Origin: CAYFJO01 sp964343305
GTDB taxonomy: Bacteria > Planctomycetota > Planctomycetia > Pirellulales > Pirellulaceae
Reading direction: 5' to 3'
Assembly (NCBI GenBank): GCA_964343305.1
Contig: CAYFJO010000361.1
Span: 1 to 11,169, forward strand
Length of the DNA stretch: 11,169 bases
Below, one piece after another: positions 6,542 through 11,169 of this stretch. The position numbers were made by a program, and so were the translations under genes. The notes under the pieces were generated by a model. It was not told where the DNA came from. It was given only the letters and a program-made list of their open reading frames with translations, and did no database searches. Position 1 is the first letter of the stretch. Each line of letters begins with the position of its first letter.

Positions 6542-9500
6542 ATGATCCGATTGGTGATTGCGACCATTCTGACAGGTACGTTGGCGATTACTCAAAGCCA
6601 AGGCGCGCTGGCCCAGCAGCCGGTCGATGCACAGTGGATCTGGTTCGATGAAGGCGCCTCGGCCGCGAACGTTCCACCAGGCTCGGTCTGGTTCCGCCGG
6701 GAAGTCCGCGCGCATAACCCTTCGACCACCGGCATTGTCCGGATCGCGTGTGACGACCGATTTGTACTCTGGGTCAACGGCAGGCGTGTTGGTGAAGGGG
6801 GTGGTCAGAAGAGCTACCGGTTTTTGCTCAGCGGCATCGTTCAGCGCGGGCGGAACGTGATCGCGGTGCAGGCCACCAGTCGCGGCGGCAGGGCCGGGCT
6901 GTTGGTCGACGGCGAAGTCCGTTCCCAGACCGGCGACACCGTTTCGTTCGATAGCGGAGCCGACTGGCTCGCCACTCGCCGGCCCCCTACGAGCGACGCC
7001 TGGCGGTTGCCACGTTTCGACGACTCGGATTGGAAGCCGGTCAGAGTGCTTGGCCCACACCACAGCTCGCCGTGGAAGGCGATCGAGTTCCAAGAAAACG
7101 ACATGGACCGCTTCTGGGTCCCGGCCGGCTTCGAGGTCCGTCGGGTTGCCGAGCCGAAAGAAGTTGGAGCGGTCTCGGCAATCACGTGGGGCAACCGGGG
7201 CCGGCTGATCGCCGCGCGTGAAGGCGGACCGATCCAGAGTCTCAGCGATACCGATGGCGATGGCACCTTCGACAAGGTCGTCGAGTACTCGCGCATCGTC
7301 ACCAACTGCCAGGGGCTTTGCACGGTCTTTGACGACCTTTACGCCGCCGGCGACGGACCGCAAGGGACCGGGATGTACCGCCTACCGGACCGCGATCGCG
7401 ACGACCGGGCCGACCAAGTGCAGCTCGTCGTCAAGTACAAAGGCGAGATGGGCGAGCACGGTCCGCACGCCATCGTGTTGGGTCCCGACGGCTGGCTGTA
7501 CCACGCCGTGGGCAACAACGCTGCGATCACCAGTACGCCCCAGCCGACCAGCGCCGCCCGCAACCCTTATGAAGGCGATCTGCTGCGCCCGCGGTTCTTG
7601 ATCTTCGCCGCCAGTTATACGGGTGTCATGGTTCCGCAGGCGACGATCTGGCGCTTCTCGCCGGACGGCCAGAGGTGGTGGATGCAAACCTGTGGGTTGC
7701 GCAACGAGTACGACATCGCACTGAATCCCGTCGGCGAGGTGTTCACTTTCGACAGCGACCGGGAAGGAGACGTGGGCATGCCATGGTACCGGCCCATCCG
7801 CGTCTGCCATTGCGTGCCTGGAGCGGAATTCGGTTTCCGCACCGACGCTGCCAAGTGGCCGCCTGAGTACTTCGACTCGCTTCCCTCCACGGTCGACATC
7901 GGCCGCGGTTCGCCCACCGGCGTCGTCTTCTACGACCACCGGCAGTTTCCCAAACGATACCGCGGCGCCCTGCTGATCGGCGACTGGTCGCTGGGCCGCA
8001 TCATCGCGGTGTTTTTGCAGCCCAGCGGTGCGACGTTCACTGCTGAGTGGGAGAACCTAGTCACCGGCAACCCGCTGAACATCACCGACATGGAAGTAGA
8101 CCAGGACGGTTCGCTGGTCTTTTCGACCGGCGGCCGAGAAACCGAAGGAGGCATCTATCGCGTCAGCTACACTGAGAGCAACGGCATCAGCACGAATCCG
8201 CCAGCCCGGACGCTGGACGACGCACTGGCGATGCCGCAACTGCAAACCGCTTGGGCGCGGGAGGCGGTCAGCAAGATCAAGGTCGGTCTGGGCGACCGCT
8301 GGCAGTCGACCCTTAACGTCAAGGCCCGCAACGGTGCTGCCGCCGAGCAGATCCGCGCCCTGACGCTGCTCTCACAATTCGGCCCCCGACCAACGACCGG
8401 GTTATTGCTCGATCTCCTCGACGACCAGGACGCGGCGGTGCGTTCGTTCGCCGTATTTCTGCTGGGCGACACGTCCACACCGGAAGTCGGCCGCGCACTG
8501 GCCCGGCTGCTCAAAGACAGAGATCCCCACGTCCAGCGCCGGGCCTGCGAGGCGCTGGTCCGCAGTGGGCTCGAAGCGCCGGTCGACTCGCTGCTGTCGT
8601 TGCTCGCCAGTGACGACCGTTGGCTCCGCTTCGCCGCGCGGGTGGCGCTCGAGCGAATGCCGAGCAAAAAGTGGCGCGACAAGGTCTTGGAGGCGAAAAA
8701 GCCCCGCGTGCTCGTTCACGGGCTGTTGGCACTGCATCGACTGGGTGCGGCGGAGTTGCCCAACGATGTGGCACTGCGCAAGGAGCTGTGGCTTCTGCAG
8801 CAGACTGCCGAGGTCTCGACACAGCCCTCTTTCGAACACGCGGTCAACGTATTGCGCATGATCGAGCTGACGGTGCTGGCCGGTGGCAAAGGGCCGGCAC
8901 TGGAGGAAATCGGACGGATCTTGCTCGCAAGGTTTCCGACCGGCAACGACGTCTTAGATCGTGAAGCGGCCAGTCTGCTGGCGGTGTTACAAGTGCCGGG
9001 CGCCGCAACCAAAATCGTGTCGGCGATGGAAACGGCTGACCGTTCCAGTCAGCAAATGCACTACGCACTTGCCCTGCGCTATCTGAACCGCGACTGGAGT
9101 TTTGAGCTGAATCGCCGGATCCTCGATTGGTACGAAGAGACACAGGATTGGGAAGCAGGCGCCAATCTGCGACCGGACCTGGCCAGCATTGTGGCCGGCA
9201 GCTTGCATCGCTTCCGGCCTGAAGAGTACAAGCAACTCCTGCTGACCTGGAGAGAACGGCCTTTTGCCGCTCGCCTGTTGTTGGACCGCGCGGGGCCGGA
9301 GCAGGTGAGCGATTTCATGAAGGTCATGGAGCGGCTGCTGGACGAGTTTAGCGAGCAATCGAACCTCGATCGGCGAGAGGAGTTGATCGGCCTGGTCATC
9401 GACGCGGTCACCAAGAGCCCGTCACTTCGAGCCCAAAGTCTGTTGCGCAAACTCTACGACGAGCAACCCGACCGCCGCGGCCAACTCGCCCGCAGCCTAG

Positions 9501-10324
9501 CCCGGCATCCCAGTCCGCAGAACTGGTCCTACCTGGTTCGCAGTCTTCAATTCGTCGACAACACCACGTTGCAGATATGCCTGAAAGCCCTCGCACAGAT
9601 TGACCGCAGGCCGGAGAATCCCGCTCAGACTCGCTCAGCGATCCTGGCCGGGCTCAAGCTCGGCGAGCAAGGCGGGCTGGCGGCCGCCAACGTTCTCGGG
9701 AAGTGGACCGGCAGCAAGCACACGGCCGACAAAGACGCCCACGCCGCGCTGGCTCACTATCAAAAATGGTTCCGCCGGCAGTACCCCAACGAGCTGCCGC
9801 CCGAGCTGCCCAACAGCGACCGTTCCAAGTCGACGTACACCTTACAGCAGCTCGTCAATTTTTTGGAGAGAGACCCGAAAGGCGGGCGGGGAGACCCGAA
9901 ACGAGGCGAGGCGGTCTTCGCCAAGGCCAACTGCATCAAGTGCCACCGCTTCGGAAACCAAGGGGAAGCGATTGGGCCGGATCTGAGCACCGTGCGGCGA
10001 CGCTTCCAGCGAAAGGATATCATCGAGTCGTTGCTTTCTCCGTCGCAAGTCATTTCCGACCAGTATCGTTCGCTAACGGTCGCCACCGTCGACGGTCTGG
10101 TCCACACGGGCATGCCTGTCGCATCGACCAATGACAAGATCGTCCTGTTGCTCTCTGATGCCAGCCGACTGGAGATACCTAGAAGCGAGGTGGACGAGCG
10201 GCAGCGGGCGCAAATCTCGGTGATGCCGGAAGGTATTTTGAAAACCCTTACGCTGGACGAGATCGCTGACCTATTCGCGCTGCTGGAGACAAGCAAGTCT
10301 ACCGCCGGCGGAACGTCACGATGA
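6542..10324 (+). CDS. Planctomycete-type membrane-bound dehydrogenase: propeller, HEAT-like repeats, cytochrome c domain
   Basis: A 1260-residue exported modular protein. Domains in order: Sec signal peptide (1-25, ending GALAQ); a galactose-binding-like beta-sandwich (about 30-185, with CDDRFVLWVNGRRVGEG) like the N-terminal domains of some glycosidases; a beta-propeller of the PVC 'putative membrane-bound dehydrogenase' type (about 190-545), marked by CGLRNEYD (384-391), FDSDREGDVGMPWYRP (403-418) and GAEFGFR; HEAT-like helical repeats (about 600-720) running into further helical sequence to about 1080; and a Pirellula/Verrucomicrobium-type heme-binding domain (about 1110-1255) with CIKCH (Cys1131, Cys1134, His1135). 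Met1228 in SVMPEG or Met1191 could be the distal heme ligand. Two calcium-loop-like stretches lie in the propeller, DTDGDGTFD (236-244) and DRDRDDRAD (283-291). It probably passes electrons from a sugar- or polyol-type oxidation in the periplasm, but the substrate is unknown and the dehydrogenase name is unproven. The ATG at 6542 is preferred over 6515: GAGG lies 5 nt upstream and the signal peptide starts correctly. Confidence 0.96.
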   Translation: MIRLVIATILTGTLAITQSQGALAQQPVDAQWIWFDEGASAANVPPGSVWFRREVRAHNPSTTGIVRIACDDRFVLWVNGRRVGEGGGQKSYRFLLSGIVQRGRNVIAVQATSRGGRAGLLVDGEVRSQTGDTVSFDSGADWLATRRPPTSDAWRLPRFDDSDWKPVRVLGPHHSSPWKAIEFQENDMDRFWVPAGFEVRRVAEPKEVGAVSAITWGNRGRLIAAREGGPIQSLSDTDGDGTFDKVVEYSRIVTNCQGLCTVFDDLYAAGDGPQGTGMYRLPDRDRDDRADQVQLVVKYKGEMGEHGPHAIVLGPDGWLYHAVGNNAAITSTPQPTSAARNPYEGDLLRPRFLIFAASYTGVMVPQATIWRFSPDGQRWWMQTCGLRNEYDIALNPVGEVFTFDSDREGDVGMPWYRPIRVCHCVPGAEFGFRTDAAKWPPEYFDSLPSTVDIGRGSPTGVVFYDHRQFPKRYRGALLIGDWSLGRIIAVFLQPSGATFTAEWENLVTGNPLNITDMEVDQDGSLVFSTGGRETEGGIYRVSYTESNGISTNPPARTLDDALAMPQLQTAWAREAVSKIKVGLGDRWQSTLNVKARNGAAAEQIRALTLLSQFGPRPTTGLLLDLLDDQDAAVRSFAVFLLGDTSTPEVGRALARLLKDRDPHVQRRACEALVRSGLEAPVDSLLSLLASDDRWLRFAARVALERMPSKKWRDKVLEAKKPRVLVHGLLALHRLGAAELPNDVALRKELWLLQQTAEVSTQPSFEHAVNVLRMIELTVLAGGKGPALEEIGRILLARFPTGNDVLDREAASLLAVLQVPGAATKIVSAMETADRSSQQMHYALALRYLNRDWSFELNRRILDWYEETQDWEAGANLRPDLASIVAGSLHRFRPEEYKQLLLTWRERPFAARLLLDRAGPEQVSDFMKVMERLLDEFSEQSNLDRREELIGLVIDAVTKSPSLRAQSLLRKLYDEQPDRRGQLARSLARHPSPQNWSYLVRSLQFVDNTTLQICLKALAQIDRRPENPAQTRSAILAGLKLGEQGGLAAANVLGKWTGSKHTADKDAHAALAHYQKWFRRQYPNELPPELPNSDRSKSTYTLQQLVNFLERDPKGGRGDPKRGEAVFAKANCIKCHRFGNQGEAIGPDLSTVRRRFQRKDIIESLLSPSQVISDQYRSLTVATVDGLVHTGMPVASTNDKIVLLLSDASRLEIPRSEVDERQRAQISVMPEGILKTLTLDEIADLFALLETSKSTAGGTSR
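9870..9911 (+). repeat. Imperfect 21-bp tandem duplication inside the cytochrome gene
   Basis: Two adjacent 21-bp units start with the identical 11 bases GAGACCCGAAA (9870-9880 and 9891-9901) and match at about 16 of 21 positions. Because the period is seven codons, the protein gains a doubled DPKGGRG/DPKRGEA (residues 1111-1124) just ahead of the heme domain, in the linker. The second copy matches the usual start of this cytochrome domain; the first looks like an added linker unit. It may be a recent small duplication or a chance low-complexity resemblance. Confidence 0.6.
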
Positions 10325-10377
10325 ACCATGAACACATCGAAGAGTTTGCCTTGAGCCAGACGCAGGCCACGGGCATG

Positions 10378-10382
10378 AAGGG
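10378..10382 (+). promoter_or_regulatory. Ribosome-binding site of the ceramidase-family gene
   Basis: AAGGG lies 8 nt before the ATG at 10391. In the frame of that gene there is no start codon closer to the cytochrome gene that stays open, because stop codons (TGA at 10322, and more in the gap) interrupt it. The 66-bp gap to the cytochrome stop shows no terminator, so the two genes are probably co-transcribed. Confidence 0.55.
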
Positions 10383-10390
10383 ATGCCAGG

Positions 10391-11169
10391 ATGAACAAAT
10401 TGAACAAAAATCTCTTGGGACGCCGTGAATTTTTTGGCCGGTCAATTCGCGGCGGCGTCGCAACGGCGCTGGCGCTGCAAACACGCTCCAGTCGCGCGGC
10501 AGCGAGGCCCAGTCTTCTTGAGGTGGGAGAAGGTGTGGTCGGCAGCACGCCCCCGTTGGGAATCGAGCTTGCCGGCTTCCATCGCCCGGCAGACAACCGG
10601 CGCTTGATCACCGGCATTCGCCAACCCACCGCCGCGCGGGCGCTGGTGTTGCGTCATCACGACGTTCAGGCGGCGGTCGTTTCACTGGACATCTGTGCCG
10701 TCTCGCGCGAATTCGTTGGTCGAGTGCAACGCCGCGTCGCCAAACAGACCGGTATCCCCTCGGAAGCCGTTCACGTTTGCGCGACCCACACCCACTCGAT
10801 GCCGACGTTTCGTTTTTTCCGGCAGTGGGGAGCGGTCCCGCGGCAGTACACAGCTCAGGTCGAACTGTCCGTCGTGCAAGCGATCGAGCGTGCCAGAGAT
10901 GATCTTGCTCCTGCCGAGTTGTATGTCGGCAAGAGCGGGTCGCACGGCGCAAACTTCAATCGCACCGCCCGCACGTGGAAGACGGACAAAGAGTTCACGG
11001 CCGATTCCACCGACGATGATCGCTGGCTGGACACAAAGGTCCACGTGATGCGGTTCGAACGAGCCGGCAAGAAACGGAATCTGCTGTGGTACCACTTCTC
11101 CGCGCACCCGGTCTGCTATACCGACGGCAACGCCGGCTCCGACTGGCCGGGGTTAGTCGCGAAACTCGT
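10391..11169 (+). CDS. Neutral/alkaline ceramidase-family protein, Tat-exported, 3' end beyond window
   Basis: The N-terminal 259 residues of a protein of the neutral/alkaline non-lysosomal ceramidase family (PF04734), zinc hydrolases that release fatty acid from ceramide. The start has a twin-arginine motif (GRREFFGRS, 10-18) followed by GGVATALALQ, so export is by Tat, probably after folding. Family motifs are VHVCATHTHS (127-136, candidate zinc ligands His133 and His135), GANFNR (186-191), FSAHPVCYTDGN (236-247) and SDWPG (250-254). The catalytic-serine region of true ceramidases would lie further on and is not in the window, so ceramide hydrolysis is unproven; many planctomycete members of this family sit in carbohydrate or sulfatase contexts and may act on other amides. 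The gene follows the cytochrome gene by 66 bp with AAGGG 8 nt before ATG, suggesting one transcript. Confidence 0.92.
   Translation, partial: MNKLNKNLLGRREFFGRSIRGGVATALALQTRSSRAAARPSLLEVGEGVVGSTPPLGIELAGFHRPADNRRLITGIRQPTAARALVLRHHDVQAAVVSLDICAVSREFVGRVQRRVAKQTGIPSEAVHVCATHTHSMPTFRFFRQWGAVPRQYTAQVELSVVQAIERARDDLAPAELYVGKSGSHGANFNRTARTWKTDKEFTADSTDDDRWLDTKVHVMRFERAGKKRNLLWYHFSAHPVCYTDGNAGSDWPGLVAKL

Noticed and set aside
6443..7363. 306-codon minus-strand open frame across the divergent gap
   Set aside because: It is antisense to the signal peptide, beta-sandwich and early propeller of the cytochrome gene and has no family features; it would also occupy the only promoter space.
10321..10428. 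35-codon frame starting with ATGA overlap to the cytochrome stop
   Set aside because: The stop/start overlap looks like coupling, but the frame overlaps the ceramidase-family start, has no recognisable features, and the ceramidase gene has its own ribosome-binding site.

Overview
The window looks like a piece of a planctomycete chromosome, probably Pirellula/Rhodopirellula-like; a relative in the wider Planctomycetes-Verrucomicrobia group is possible. The basis is the gene content: an adjacent DUF1501/DUF1800 pair and a giant 'membrane-bound dehydrogenase' with a propeller, helical repeats and a C-terminal Pirellula/Verrucomicrobium-type heme-binding domain. A Tat-exported ceramidase-family protein fits too. 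Base composition is moderately GC-rich. Six protein genes fill almost the whole window. I saw no RNA genes, insertion sequences, CRISPR arrays or phage genes.

Layout. Two sets of genes are transcribed away from a 217-bp gap (6325-6541). Leftward (minus strand), in order of transcription: a secreted ADP-ribosylglycohydrolase-family protein (6324-4843), a DUF1800 protein (4829-3249), a Tat-exported DUF1501 protein (3233-1896) and a secreted protein with a transglutaminase-like Cys/His signature (1825 to beyond the left edge). The gaps are 13, 15 and 70 bp. The DUF1800 and DUF1501 genes each have a strong Shine-Dalgarno sequence touching or next to the upstream stop codon, so this looks like one translationally coupled operon. 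Rightward (plus strand): a 1260-residue modular propeller/cytochrome c protein (6542-10324), then a Tat-exported neutral ceramidase-family protein (10391 to beyond the right edge).

How the genes may work together. Most products carry export signals (Sec or Tat), so the locus probably acts in the cell envelope or periplasm. DUF1501/DUF1800 pairs and propeller-heme proteins are hallmark planctomycete families without firmly established biochemistry. The less usual part is the pairing of DUF1800/DUF1501 with an exported ADP-ribosylglycohydrolase-fold hydrolase at the front of the operon and a transglutaminase-like protein at its end. This is the best candidate in the window for an undescribed functional unit, but its function cannot be read from sequence alone.

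Reading cautions. The opposite strand of these GC-rich genes carries several long spurious open frames, three of them 354-460 codons, and the real transglutaminase-like gene is easily missed because it runs off the window edge. Three genes have an upstream in-frame ATG that gives a longer frame than the start supported by ribosome-binding sites and signal peptides.
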